Shown piece after piece: positions 15,039-26,421 of a stretch of DNA of 35,400 bases. The stretch's first letter is position 1. Each line of letters begins with the position of its first letter. The notes under the pieces are model-generated. The model was not told the origin of the DNA. It did no database searches and saw only the letters and a list, made by a program, of their open reading frames with translations. Source of the DNA: Eubacteriaceae bacterium. GTDB taxonomy: Bacteria > Bacillota > Clostridia > Eubacteriales > Garciellaceae. The position numbers and the translations under genes are program-made. Where the stretch lies: positions 1-35,400 of the forward strand of contig DUPX01000089.1 of NCBI GenBank assembly GCA_012838085.1, written 5' to 3'.

Positions 15039-15974
15039 CTATTCCCACTCTATCGTTGCCGGTGGCTTGCTTGTTATATCGTAGACTACTCGGTTTACTT
15101 CCGGTATTTTATCTGTAATTCTAGTGGATATTTTCTCTAATATCTCTAGAGGGATTTTTGCCCATTCTCCTGTCATTCCATCTATGGAGTTCACTGCCCT
15201 TAAGGCTATAGTATGACAATATGTTCTCTGCCCATCTATCACTCCCACTGATTGAATATTGGGAAGAACTGCAAAATATTGCCAAATATTTAGACCTGCA
15301 TTTTTTATTTCTTCTCTAAATATATAATCTGCTTCCCTTAATATCTCTAGTTTTTCTTTTGTAATCTCTCCTAGACATCTTACTGCTAGTCCTGGTCCCG
15401 GAAATGGTTGTCTTTCAACTATCTCTGGGGATATTCCTAATAATCTTCCTACTTCCCTTACTTCTTCTTTATATAGGGTTTTTAAAGGCTCTATCAGTTC
15501 AAAGTTTACATCCTCTGGAAGGCCCCCTACATTGTGATGGGATTTTACTGCCACCTTCCCCTTGGTACCGGATTCTATGATATCTGATTTTATAGTCCCT
15601 TGAACTAGATAGTCTATATCCTTTAATTTGCTCTGTTCTTCTTCAAAGACCCTTATAAATTCTTCCCCAATTATTTTTCTCTTTTTCTCTGGGTCAATTA
15701 TTCCTTTAAGCTTATCTAAAAATCTTTCCCGGGCATCTACTGTTATTAAATTCATTTGGAAGTGGTCTTTAAATTCCCTTTCCACTTCTTCCCTTTCGCC
15801 TTTCCGTAAAAGTCCATGGTCTACAAATACACAGGTGAGTTTTTCCCCAATTGCTCTATGGACTAGCACTGCAGCTACTGATGAATCTACTCCCCCTGAT
15901 AGGGCACATAGGACCTTTTTATTTCCTATTTGTTTTCTTATATTTTTTATTTCTTCTTCTAGAAATTTTTTCAC
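15039..15974 (-). CDS. guaA: GMP synthase, ATP-pyrophosphatase subunit without glutaminase domain
   Basis: A 311-residue protein covering only the XMP-aminating half of GMP synthase: P-loop [14 protein letters not shown] (about residues 24-37), [35 protein letters not shown] and the C-terminal dimer domain ending [15 protein letters not shown]. Bacterial GuaA is normally about 510-530 residues with an N-terminal glutamine amidotransferase; that domain is absent. The size and sequence resemble the B subunit of the archaeal split enzyme. Start is GTG, with AGGAAG 7 nt upstream and an in-frame TAA directly before it, so no domain is hidden upstream. guaB lies 138 nt upstream on the same strand. 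It must use free ammonia or a GATase subunit encoded elsewhere. Confidence 0.92.
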   Translation of the reverse strand: MKKFLEEEIKNIRKQIGNKKVLCALSGGVDSSVAAVLVHRAIGEKLTCVFVDHGLLRKGEREEVEREFKDHFQMNLITVDARERFLDKLKGIIDPEKKRKIIGEEFIRVFEEEQSKLKDIDYLVQGTIKSDIIESGTKGKVAVKSHHNVGGLPEDVNFELIEPLKTLYKEEVREVGRLLGISPEIVERQPFPGPGLAVRCLGEITKEKLEILREADYIFREEIKNAGLNIWQYFAVLPNIQSVGVIDGQRTYCHTIALRAVNSIDGMTGEWAKIPLEILEKISTRITDKIPEVNRVVYDITSKPPATIEWE

Positions 15975-16025
15975 TTAAACACTTCCTATTGTTTTATAAA
16001 ATACCACAAAGGTCATTCCTATTTC

Positions 16026-16047
16026 GGAACGACGCCCTCGTCGTTCC
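16026..16047. repeat. Perfect 9-bp hairpin between guaB and guaA
   Basis: GGAACGACG-CCCT-CGTCGTTCC, followed by CTAC. It has no T-tract, so it is not a standard terminator. A degenerate relative seems to lie at 35119-35142. It may be a second type of small dispersed palindrome or a processing stem in the guaB-guaA message. Confidence 0.6.
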
Positions 16048-16112
16048 CTACTGGTGGATCACTACAGATGTCCCTACAACTCCAAATAAATTTGTAATGG
16101 AAGACAAGCCTA

Positions 16113-17588
<1,476 letters not shown>

Positions 17589-17659
17589 TTAGCTCATTAC
17601 CCTACAAATTATGGTTAAAAACATATATCTCTATTACTATTGTTAAAATATTAATGTTA

Positions 17660-17707
17660 AACAAAAACAAACTGTATGTTTCTTATGGAAAACATACCCG
17701 TTTGTTT
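17660..17707 (-). terminator. Hairpin with T-tract in the guaB leader
   Basis: On the minus strand AAACAAAC-GGG-TATGTTT...AAACATA-CA-GTTTGTTT followed by TTGTTTAAC. It lies about 35 nt behind the predicted start of the guaB transcript and about 100 nt before the ATG. It may be the terminator of the PTS-type gene upstream, an attenuator of guaB, or both. I do not recognise a known riboswitch. Confidence 0.6.
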
Positions 17708-17746
17708 TATTTTATATAAGAAAAAGCTCTATAATTTATTTTTTCT

Positions 17747-17775
17747 AGTATATTTTATAATAGCATCTTTGTCAA
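17747..17775 (-). promoter_or_regulatory. Sigma-A promoter of guaB-guaA
   Basis: -35 TTGACA (17770-17775) and -10 TATACT (17747-17752) with 17-nt spacing on the minus strand. It starts 28 nt behind the stop codon of the PTS IIC-type gene. Confidence 0.85.
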
Positions 17776-17802
17776 TGATGGGGGTCTAATTTTATTAATT
17801 TA

Positions 17803-18834
17803 TTATAAATCCAATTTTAAATCCCCTTCTTTTATCCAACCCCTTTTTCTCATAAACTTTGCTATTAAAAGTGTTAAAACCGCCGGTAATATAAAATGTA
17901 GTAATAAAATATTTAAATATAGGGTAATTCCGCCTCTGCCAATGGCTTCCATAGCTGTAATGGTGCCAAATTGTCCCACAAATCCACTGGTACCCATTCC
18001 TGACCCAATGGGTATATTCTCCATCTTAAAAATATAAGTGGATAAGGGTCCTAATATTGCTGAAGTGAGGGTGGGGGGAATCCATATCCTAGGATTTTTT
18101 ATAATATTGGGCATTTGTAGCATTGAAGTTCCCAGTCCCTGGGCAAATAATCCACTCATACCATTCTCCCTATAGCTCATCACTGCAAATCCTATCATTT
18201 GTGCTGAACAACCCACTGTTGCTGCCCCTCCTGCCAGACCACTTAAACCTAGCATTATGGCTATTGCCGCACTGCTAATAGGAAGGGTCAATGCCATTCC
18301 CATCAATACTGATATTAGAATACCCATTGGTATAGGTTGCAATTGGGTGGCATAGATTATCATTCGTCCGAATTCGTTCATAAAAGTAGAAACAGCTGGT
18401 CCTACAAATTTCCCCACTAATACTCCCACAATAATGGTAGTGGCAGGAGTAACAATAATATCTATCTTTGTTTCCTTATAAACTAGTTTGCCAAATTCTG
18501 CACCAAAAACTGCTGCTAAAAAGGCCCCTACAGGCCCTCCTAATTCAGCACCTGCTGCCCCTGTTAGTACTGATGCAAAAATAACAAGAGGAGGTGATTG
18601 TAAACCATAGGATACTGCCACTGCTATAGCAGGACCAGTCATTGCCTGGGCAATAGGCCAAATTGTATCAGTAAAAAATGTTATTCCCAGTTTGCCACCT
18701 ATGGTATTTAAAATAGTTCCTATAATTAAGGAGGAAAATAGTCCTAATGCCATATAACTTAGTGCCTCTATAAAATATCTTTGGGCGGAAAATACTATAT
18801 TTTTTCTTTTTAAAAACCCTTCTGTTTCGCTCAT
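17803..18834 (-). CDS. PTS_EIIC_2-family membrane protein (lone PTS IIC-type permease)
   Basis: A 343-residue, very hydrophobic protein with about ten membrane segments and glycine-rich loops (GAAGAELGGPVGAFLAAVFGAEFGK; GLAGGAATVGCSAQMIGFAVM; GMGTSGFVGQFGTI). It belongs to the family annotated as phosphotransferase system EIIC, type 2, found as a stand-alone protein in many Firmicutes. No EIIA or EIIB gene is near, so transport by phosphorylation is doubtful and the substrate is unknown. The ATG is preceded by AAAGGAGAG. It lies between a lipoprotein gene with its own terminator and guaB. Confidence 0.85.
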   Translation of the reverse strand: MSETEGFLKRKNIVFSAQRYFIEALSYMALGLFSSLIIGTILNTIGGKLGITFFTDTIWPIAQAMTGPAIAVAVSYGLQSPPLVIFASVLTGAAGAELGGPVGAFLAAVFGAEFGKLVYKETKIDIIVTPATTIIVGVLVGKFVGPAVSTFMNEFGRMIIYATQLQPIPMGILISVLMGMALTLPISSAAIAIMLGLSGLAGGAATVGCSAQMIGFAVMSYRENGMSGLFAQGLGTSMLQMPNIIKNPRIWIPPTLTSAILGPLSTYIFKMENIPIGSGMGTSGFVGQFGTITAMEAIGRGGITLYLNILLLHFILPAVLTLLIAKFMRKRGWIKEGDLKLDL

Positions 18835-18885
18835 CTCTCCTTTACACCATCCCTTTATTTTCTTTTGTTATTTACAATTTCTTTA

Positions 18886-18932
18886 ATTGTATAAAAAATA
18901 ACAATAGCTGTCAATACAGTAGTATTGTCAGA
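18886..18932 (-). terminator. Terminator of the lipoprotein gene
   Basis: On the minus strand CTGACAATAC-TACT-GTATTGACAG, with one mismatch, is followed by CTATTGTTATTTTTTAT. It lies 26 nt behind the stop codon. Confidence 0.8.
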
Positions 18933-18939
18933 TGGTGTT

Positions 18940-18980
18940 ATAATAATAAGAATGAAGTTATCCTTCATTCTTATTATTAT
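18940..18980. repeat. 18-bp perfect inverted repeat spanning the lipoprotein stop codon
   Basis: ATAATAATAAGAATGAAG (18940-18957) and its exact complement (18963-18980) are separated by 5 nt containing the stop codon. The coding arm encodes the low-complexity tail NNNKNEG. No T-tract follows directly. Confidence 0.85.
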
Positions 18981-19572
18981 TCTGATTATTGTCTTCTCCA
19001 TTATCCTGCACCTTTGTATCTCCTGTAACCTTGGCCCCATCCTGTAGCTGGAATGTGGTCTTATCTTCTTCATTGGAGAAATATAGATTTCCTTCAATGG
19101 TAGCATCTGATAGGGTGAATCCCTCTGCCTCTACATAGACATCACCTTTTATAACTCCGCCCTTTATATTGGTGTTAGGGCTTCTAATAATCATCTTAGG
19201 AGCAGTAATGGTATATCTCTTAGTAATCTTTTTATCTTGGTCTTGTTCATACAGTGCTAGCTTTCGGAATAGATCATTGGATGGATCATCTTTATCTCTA
19301 AACTCCCCTTCCACCTCTAGGTCCTCATCAAAGGATAGGTCTTTTGTAGGTATAATTATCCAAGTCCCCTCTTCGCTAATAGCCTCCTTAAAGGCAGATT
19401 CATCATTAACTGTGGAAGCTGTAGTATTAGCATCTTGATCTGATTTTTCTTCTTCCTCTTGCTCTTTATTTTCCTCTGGTGGTGTGTCAGGTCCTGGGGT
19501 AGTGCATCCCAATATTAATAATGATATAAGCATAATAATAAGGGATTTAGATATTAATCTTCTATATCTCAT
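18958..19572 (-). CDS. Surface lipoprotein with predicted beta-solenoid domain
   Basis: A 204-residue exported lipoprotein. The signal peptide MRYRRLISKSLIIMLISLLILGC ends in the lipobox LILGC, with lipidation at Cys 23. A Pro/Glu-rich acidic linker (about 25-50) follows. The C-terminal domain (about 120-190) reads as short regular beta strands, IRSPNTNIKGGVIKGDVYVEAEG...GNLYFSN, of the kind found in right-handed beta-helices and bactofilin-like folds. The tail is a low-complexity run of Asn, Gln and Glu. No enzymatic residues are evident, so a structural or binding role at the cell surface is likely. AAGGAGG lies before the ATG. It has its own terminator. Confidence 0.8.
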   Translation of the reverse strand: MRYRRLISKSLIIMLISLLILGCTTPGPDTPPEENKEQEEEEKSDQDANTTASTVNDESAFKEAISEEGTWIIIPTKDLSFDEDLEVEGEFRDKDDPSNDLFRKLALYEQDQDKKITKRYTITAPKMIIRSPNTNIKGGVIKGDVYVEAEGFTLSDATIEGNLYFSNEEDKTTFQLQDGAKVTGDTKVQDNGEDNNQNNNKNEG

Positions 19573-19635
19573 TGGATTCCTCCTTTCATCTTACAAATCT
19601 TAATGATATTATGCCCATATTTTAAAACTATATCA

Positions 19636-19681
19636 TAAATAAAAGGACTTTCTATTTTATTTCATTAAAGAAAGTCCTTTT
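19636..19681 (-). terminator. Terminator of the amidase gene
   Basis: AAAAGGACTTTCT ... AGAAAGTCCTTTT is a 13-bp perfect stem, followed on the minus strand by ATTTATG. It lies 21 nt behind the stop codon. Confidence 0.88.
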
Positions 19682-19702
19682 GAGAGTGTGTTTATTGTTT
19701 TT

Positions 19703-21109
19703 TTATAGATTTAGTCCTAATGCCTTTTCAATTTGATAAGCAATACGATAAGCCTTAGTTTCAGCATATTCATCAGTAAGAATCTGTAATCCTATTGGAA
19801 GGTTATCACTAGAAAGTCCACTTGGAATAGTTATAGCAGGGAAACCAGTGTAACTTGCAATAATTGTAAATAGATTATATCTAGTGTGAATAGAGTGAAC
19901 AACTCCCCGTATTTCTACTTCCCTTTGTCCTATATCTGTAGGTAATAAAGGTAGTGTAGGAGTAATAATCGCATCAATACCTTCCATCAATTCTCTAAAA
20001 TGATCTTGGAACTTACTACGCAATTTATATGCATTGATATATTCATGGGCCTTAAATGCTTCTCCCAAACTTATTTGTTCCACTAATTCAGGGCTATACT
20101 GTTCAGGTCTTTCTAAGAGGTTCTTTCTATGAACCGCATATCCCTCACTTACTCTTACTATTCTACAAGAGTCTATAAAGGTTCCATCTTCATCTATGCT
20201 TGGAATGGTCTTAATCTTTACACCTAATTCCTTTAAAACCTCTATTGTATTCATTATAGAATCATAAATTTCTGGTTCAGTGATATCTTCAAATAAACTA
20301 TATGGAACACCTATTACCATTCCCTTTATGGATTCACCGATTTCAGCAGTAAAATCCATACTAGGAAGTTTTATTGACCATGGATCTCGTGAATCATATC
20401 CAGCAAGAGCTCCTAGCATGATTGCATTATCTTCCACATTTCTTGTCATAGGTCCAATATGGTCAATGGTATCACTTAATGTATAGGCACCATATTTACT
20501 TACTCGACCTCTAGTTGCTTTCATTCCCACTATGCCACAGGCGGAAGCAGGAATACGAACTGAACCACTTGTATCTGTACCAAGAGCAGCAGTAATTATT
20601 CTTGCTGCAACGGCTGCTGCAGAACCTCCACTTGAACCACCTGATACCTTATTTTTATTATAGGGGTTCTTAACAGGTCCAAAATAGGAAACATCACTTG
20701 TAGCTCCTGCAGCAAATTCTTGGGTATTTGTTTTTCCTAAAAGAATAGCTCCTCCCCCATCTAGTTTATCAATTACTGTTGCATTAATTGTAGGGTAATA
20801 GTCTTTATATATTTTACTACCCATGGTGGTTCTTATACCCTTAGTATAAATAACGTCCTTTGCACCATAAGGGATCCCATCCATTGGTCCTAAAGATTGT
20901 CCCTTTGCAAATCGCTGTTCAGATTCCTTTGCTAATTCTGTAGCTAGCTCTCCTGTTACAGTTATAAAAGCATTTAAGTCTTCTTTCTCTTTAATTTTTT
21001 CTAATTGGTGTTTTACCACCTCAACAGGAGAAAGAGATTTTTCCCGATACAATTGGGCTATTTCCTTCATGGTCAAATTATCAATATTGTTTCCCAAGCT
21101 TACTTCCAC
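19703..21109 (-). CDS. Amidase of the amidase-signature (GatA-like) family
   Basis: A 468-residue serine amidase. The Ser-cisSer-Lys triad is visible: Lys in YGAKDVIYTKG (about residue 83), the signature KVSGGSSGGSAAAVA (about 155) and the nucleophile loop GTDTSGSVRIPASACGIVGMK (Ser about 178). It resembles subunit A of the tRNA-dependent amidotransferase, but no gatB or gatC is near, so it is more likely a free amide hydrolase; the amide substrate is not predictable. The ATG follows a GGAGTGGAAGT stretch. Its promoter carries an inverted repeat over the -10, so expression may be switched. Confidence 0.9.
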   Translation of the reverse strand: MEVSLGNNIDNLTMKEIAQLYREKSLSPVEVVKHQLEKIKEKEDLNAFITVTGELATELAKESEQRFAKGQSLGPMDGIPYGAKDVIYTKGIRTTMGSKIYKDYYPTINATVIDKLDGGGAILLGKTNTQEFAAGATSDVSYFGPVKNPYNKNKVSGGSSGGSAAAVAARIITAALGTDTSGSVRIPASACGIVGMKATRGRVSKYGAYTLSDTIDHIGPMTRNVEDNAIMLGALAGYDSRDPWSIKLPSMDFTAEIGESIKGMVIGVPYSLFEDITEPEIYDSIMNTIEVLKELGVKIKTIPSIDEDGTFIDSCRIVRVSEGYAVHRKNLLERPEQYSPELVEQISLGEAFKAHEYINAYKLRSKFQDHFRELMEGIDAIITPTLPLLPTDIGQREVEIRGVVHSIHTRYNLFTIIASYTGFPAITIPSGLSSDNLPIGLQILTDEYAETKAYRIAYQIEKALGLNL

Positions 21110-21192
21110 TCCTTTATTTTATTTATTTGAAAAACTAATAAGTATATTTTATATAGCCATAAGCTATTGGCTCCAGATCTGATAAATTTAGT

Positions 21193-21220
21193 CTCTAGTA
21201 CCGTTTTCATACGACTAGAG
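21193..21220. promoter_or_regulatory. Inverted repeat at the amidase promoter (candidate operator)
   Basis: CTCTAGT (21193-21199) and ACTAGAG (21214-21220) form a 7-bp inverted repeat with 14 nt between. One arm overlaps the -10 and the other falls just behind the transcription start. The regulator is unknown. Confidence 0.5.
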
Positions 21221-21247
21221 TATACTATAAAGTGAGGATAATTGCAA
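21219..21247 (-). promoter_or_regulatory. Promoter of the amidase gene
   Basis: -35 TTGCAA (21242-21247) and -10 TATACT (21219-21224) with 17 nt between on the minus strand, about 110 nt before the start codon. Confidence 0.7.
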
Positions 21248-21341
21248 ATTGTTTAACATAATTTGATTGTATTAAACTTTGTTATATTTTTTATAAAAAA
21301 TATATACTATAAGACTTTACTTATTCTGCCCATATTGATAA

Positions 21342-21389
21342 TAAAAAATCCCACAGAATATCCTAGTTTTTTCTAGGATATCTGCGGGA
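21342..21389 (-). terminator. Terminator of groES-groEL
   Basis: TCCCGCAGATATCCTAG-AAAAAA-CTAGGATATTCTGTGGGA on the minus strand (17 bp with few mismatches), followed by TTTTTTATTATC. Confidence 0.93.
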
Positions 21390-21421
21390 AATATTAGCTT
21401 TTGTTGTCTATAGGGCAACTA

Positions 21422-23056
<1,635 letters not shown>

Positions 23057-23111
23057 CTATTACCTCCTAAATTTCTATTTGGGAGCTTCTATGTATTTGC
23101 TCCTATTTTTA

Positions 23112-23417
<306 letters not shown>

Positions 23418-23443
23418 TTATAAATTTTTATATGTCTATATTA

Positions 23444-23470
23444 TTAGCACTCTATTTAATTGAGTGCTAA
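23444..23470. promoter_or_regulatory. CIRCE operator of groES-groEL
   Basis: TTAGCACTC-N9-GAGTGCTAA is a perfect match to the CIRCE consensus bound by HrcA. It lies between the -10 of the promoter and groES. Confidence 0.98.
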
Positions 23471-23474
23471 TAAT

Positions 23475-23503
23475 ATAATATAGAAAGCTTACTTTATTGG
23501 CAA
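23475..23503 (-). promoter_or_regulatory. Sigma-A promoter of groES-groEL
   Basis: -35 TTGCCA (23498-23503) and -10 TATTAT (23475-23480) with 17 nt between on the minus strand. CIRCE begins 4 nt downstream of the -10. Confidence 0.75.
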
Positions 23504-23661
23504 ATATTGTAGTAGTATCATAATTGTCGTATTTGCTCAAAATTGGTGAATTATGCTATATTATCTAGTGTTTCCTCTAAATATCTTTGTTTTTTGCAAT
23601 TTTTCTACCAATTCCAAAATTTGCACTTTTTCTTATATTATTATTGCCTTCAGATATCAAA

Positions 23662-24570
23662 TTATTCAGTGTTTCCTTCTATCTTATTGGTGTTTTTATA
23701 TTGGACAAGGATAAGGGAAAGCACCACCAATCCAATACCTAGCCATTGTAATCCTTCCATTTTTTCCTTAAATAAAACAAAGGCCAAAAATACCCCTGTC
23801 ACTGGCTCTATATTAGATAGTATCCCTGCCTTGCTAGCCTCCACATAGTTTAAGGCTTTTGCATATAGACCATTGGGAATTATAGTACAAAGAACTCCTA
23901 AGCCTAATATCAATAAAGAAGGTTTTATGCTAGTAATACTTTTTACCAATATCCAAGGAGGTCTTAGTATCCAAAGAAATAATGCAGAAAATATAAATCC
24001 ATAGACTAGAAGGGTTCTATGGGAATAGTTCTCCAGAATTTTCTTTCCCAGGACACATTGGAAGGCAAAACCTAGGGCTGACAATAACCCCCATAGTATG
24101 CCCTTGACATTTAGCTGAAGAATCCCTGGCTTATAACCTCTTACTACCAAAAAACATCCTAAGGCAGTTAGAATTAATGCAAAGATTTTCTTTAGGGTTA
24201 AAGGCTCCTGAAAGAAAAAATAAGAAAGAAAGGTGATAAGTATTGGTGCAGTATATAAGAGTATTACAGCTGTTGCAGGGCTGGTTAATTCCACAGCATA
24301 AGAAAAACCTACGAATAATCCATTATAGGCCAACATTCCATATATGAAAAATAATACTATACCCCTTAGATCTGTTTTAAAATCAGAGGGATTTTTTATA
24401 GCTGTTACTATAATATAAAAAATAACTGCCATAGTTGGTCTAAAGGTGGCTATTGTTATAGAGTCATAGCTATAATATCCAAGAAGCTTAGTAAATGTTC
24501 CTAATAATCCCCAGCCTATGGCAGCTATTATTATTAAGTAGATTCCTGTTCTTTCTTTATTGCTCTCCAA
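23662..24570 (-). CDS. EamA/DMT-superfamily transporter
   Basis: A 302-residue membrane protein of ten helices in two EamA repeats (about residues 8-140 and 150-290). Typical marks are WGLLGTFTKLLGYY early, the SPATAVILLYTAPILITFLSYFFFQEPLTLKK segment closing the first repeat and the ...NIEPVTGVFLAFVLFKEKM segment in the second. Such carriers export amino acids or other metabolites; the substrate cannot be told. It begins 16 nt behind the DUF554 gene and is last in the operon glycosylase-DUF554-EamA. No clear terminator follows. Confidence 0.92.
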   Translation of the reverse strand: MESNKERTGIYLIIIAAIGWGLLGTFTKLLGYYSYDSITIATFRPTMAVIFYIIVTAIKNPSDFKTDLRGIVLFFIYGMLAYNGLFVGFSYAVELTSPATAVILLYTAPILITFLSYFFFQEPLTLKKIFALILTALGCFLVVRGYKPGILQLNVKGILWGLLSALGFAFQCVLGKKILENYSHRTLLVYGFIFSALFLWILRPPWILVKSITSIKPSLLILGLGVLCTIIPNGLYAKALNYVEASKAGILSNIEPVTGVFLAFVLFKEKMEGLQWLGIGLVVLSLILVQYKNTNKIEGNTE

Positions 24571-24586
24571 ATTATTACCCCCTGCC

Positions 24587-25276
24587 TTATAAAAAGGTGT
24601 AAATCATATATATAAAGATCGGTATAAATACTGCCGGCAAGAGATTTGCCAGACGAATTTTGGTAAGTCCCAACATATTTAGTGAGATGCCGGCAATTAA
24701 AATACCACCTATTGCTGTCATTTCTCTAATTACTGGATCCTGCAATAAGGTTTTTAATAAAGCTGCTAATAGGGTAATAGAACCCTGATATATAAATACA
24801 CTAATGCCAGATAGGGCCACCCCAATTCCTAAAGTGGAACCAAAGATAATAGAGACTACAAAATCTATTAGAGATTTGGCATATAAGGTAGTATGGTCAT
24901 TTTGTAACCCACTTTGCAAAGCCCCTGTTATTGCCATTGCCCCTATACAATACATTAGTGAAGTGGTTACAAAGGCCTGGGAGATGTTTCCCCCCTTATT
25001 TTTAAACTTGCCTTCAATAAAGGTCCCAAGATTTTCTAGTTTTTTATCAATATCTATAATTTCTCCTATAATCCCGCCTAGCACCAAGCTGGCCAACACT
25101 ATTATAAGATTTCCTGTCTTTATCCCTTCAGAAATCCCATAGACCATAATTCCTAGGGCTAGTCCCTTTAAAATTGTATCATTTATTCTCTCAGGAATAC
25201 CTTTTTTTATAATCACTCCTATTATTGCTCCAATTATAATTGTTGATGAGTTTACTATAGTTCCTAATAATTGCAC
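24587..25276 (-). CDS. DUF554 membrane protein (YdfK/YqgA family)
   Basis: A 229-residue protein with six to seven membrane segments and the family pattern GTIVNSSTIIIGAIIGVIIKKGIPERI near the start and GGILIAGISLNMLGLTKIRLANLLPAVF near the end. Function is not known for the family; it is often proposed to be a transporter. It lies 26 nt behind the glycosylase and 16 nt before the EamA gene, with no terminator, so all three are expected to be co-transcribed. Confidence 0.92.
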   Translation of the reverse strand: MQLLGTIVNSSTIIIGAIIGVIIKKGIPERINDTILKGLALGIMVYGISEGIKTGNLIIVLASLVLGGIIGEIIDIDKKLENLGTFIEGKFKNKGGNISQAFVTTSLMYCIGAMAITGALQSGLQNDHTTLYAKSLIDFVVSIIFGSTLGIGVALSGISVFIYQGSITLLAALLKTLLQDPVIREMTAIGGILIAGISLNMLGLTKIRLANLLPAVFIPIFIYMIYTFL

Positions 25277-25302
25277 TGTTGGTAATCTCCCTTCTAGCTC
25301 TG

Positions 25303-26175
25303 CTATTTAAAAATTTCTCCATGGCTTCTACCATAGTAAAATAAATATTGTTGGGCAAAACCTGCTAAGTTCCCCCACTTTTTATTAGCAAATTTTCTAA
25401 TCTCTTTTATAGATGTAGGTTTTTTAAAATAAAAATATTCCATTAGTCTTTTGATCCAAACATCAGTGGGAAAGACCTCATATTTTCCCATAGAAAACAG
25501 CATTACACAATCGGCTATTTTAGGTCCTACCCCATAAAGGCTAATAAGGCCTTCTCTTGTCTGATGGGAAGATAAGCTACTAATATAGTCTAAATTAATA
25601 TCTCCATTACTTACCCTTTCTACTGCAGCGTGGATAAACTTTGCCCTATAACCACATTTGCTTTTGGATATTTCTTCTATGGATAATCCAGACAATTGTT
25701 TTGGGGTGGGAAATGTGTAATATTCTTTTCCCTTATAGATTAGCATACTACCATAGCTCCTGCTTAAATATTCAATTATTTTTTTGATATGGGGTATGTT
25801 TTTATTAGAGGATATTATAAATGAAATCAGGGTTTCCCAAGGATCCTGATTTAATATTCTAATCCCCCTTCCATAGTCTATAGCCCTTTTTAGTATTGGA
25901 TCTATTTTTAGTTTCTCCTGGATTATACTATAGTCCCTAGCCAAATCAAAATAGTCCTGCCATCTATGGTAAAATTCCTCTTGACTTATATTATAAATAT
26001 ATAAATCCACTCCCCTTAGCTCCACCTCAATGACCTTATCCCTAACCACTCCTATGTAGGTATTATCATCGGTCTTATTCCATCTAAAACATTGGCCACA
26101 TTCAAAGGTGTGGATTGGATGAAAGTTTTGTATATTTTTAATTACTATACCTTTATTAATTTCTTCTATATTCAT
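25303..26175 (-). CDS. 8-oxoguanine DNA glycosylase, OGG1-like
   Basis: A 290-residue base-excision-repair enzyme. The N-terminal OGG domain shows FHPIHTFECGQCFRWNK (about residues 17-33). The helix-hairpin-helix-GPD motif reads SLYGVGPKIADCVMLFSMGKYEVFPTDVWIKR: the Lys of GPKIADC is the Schiff-base nucleophile and the Asp of FPTDVW the catalytic acid. Length is close to that of OGG1. The ATG has only a modest upstream ribosome site. It is first in the apparent operon with DUF554 and EamA, which share no known function with it. Confidence 0.93.
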   Translation of the reverse strand: MNIEEINKGIVIKNIQNFHPIHTFECGQCFRWNKTDDNTYIGVVRDKVIEVELRGVDLYIYNISQEEFYHRWQDYFDLARDYSIIQEKLKIDPILKRAIDYGRGIRILNQDPWETLISFIISSNKNIPHIKKIIEYLSRSYGSMLIYKGKEYYTFPTPKQLSGLSIEEISKSKCGYRAKFIHAAVERVSNGDINLDYISSLSSHQTREGLISLYGVGPKIADCVMLFSMGKYEVFPTDVWIKRLMEYFYFKKPTSIKEIRKFANKKWGNLAGFAQQYLFYYGRSHGEIFK

Positions 26176-26350
26176 ATTATTAACCTTAATCCTTTCTCTG
26201 TTCCACTTAATCCAACTACAATATGTTAAAAGTTTGTCCGAATATCCTTTTATTTTAGCATAAATTTAATGGGGAGGGTAATAAATTTCAGGAATAAAAA
26301 ATAGCCTATTATTCCTATAGATTTAATTGGATATTTTTTCTTATTTTCTA

Positions 26351-26379
26351 TTGATTTGTTAAAGTATTTTGTGTATAAT
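26351..26379 (+). promoter_or_regulatory. Promoter of the FMN-binding lipoprotein gene
   Basis: -35 TTGATT (26351-26356) and perfect -10 TATAAT (26374-26379) with 17 nt between on the plus strand, 42 nt before the ATG. Confidence 0.8.
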
Positions 26380-26421
26380 TTTTGTATGTTTTAAGAATAT
26401 AAATATTTAGGGGGATTATAT

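Noticed and set aside
14886-15041. Structured element considered as a group II intron fragment
   Set aside because: I could not find the conserved domain V hairpin or a reverse transcriptase remnant.
15975-16112. Missing GATase domain of GuaA as a frameshifted upstream ORF
   Set aside because: The gap to guaB is 138 nt, holds stops in the guaA frame and a palindrome, and cannot encode about 190 residues.
18855-19106. 83-codon minus-strand ORF (MLPLKEIYISPMKK...)
   Set aside because: Overlaps the lipoprotein gene in another frame and contains the inverted repeat and terminator; low-complexity Ile runs.
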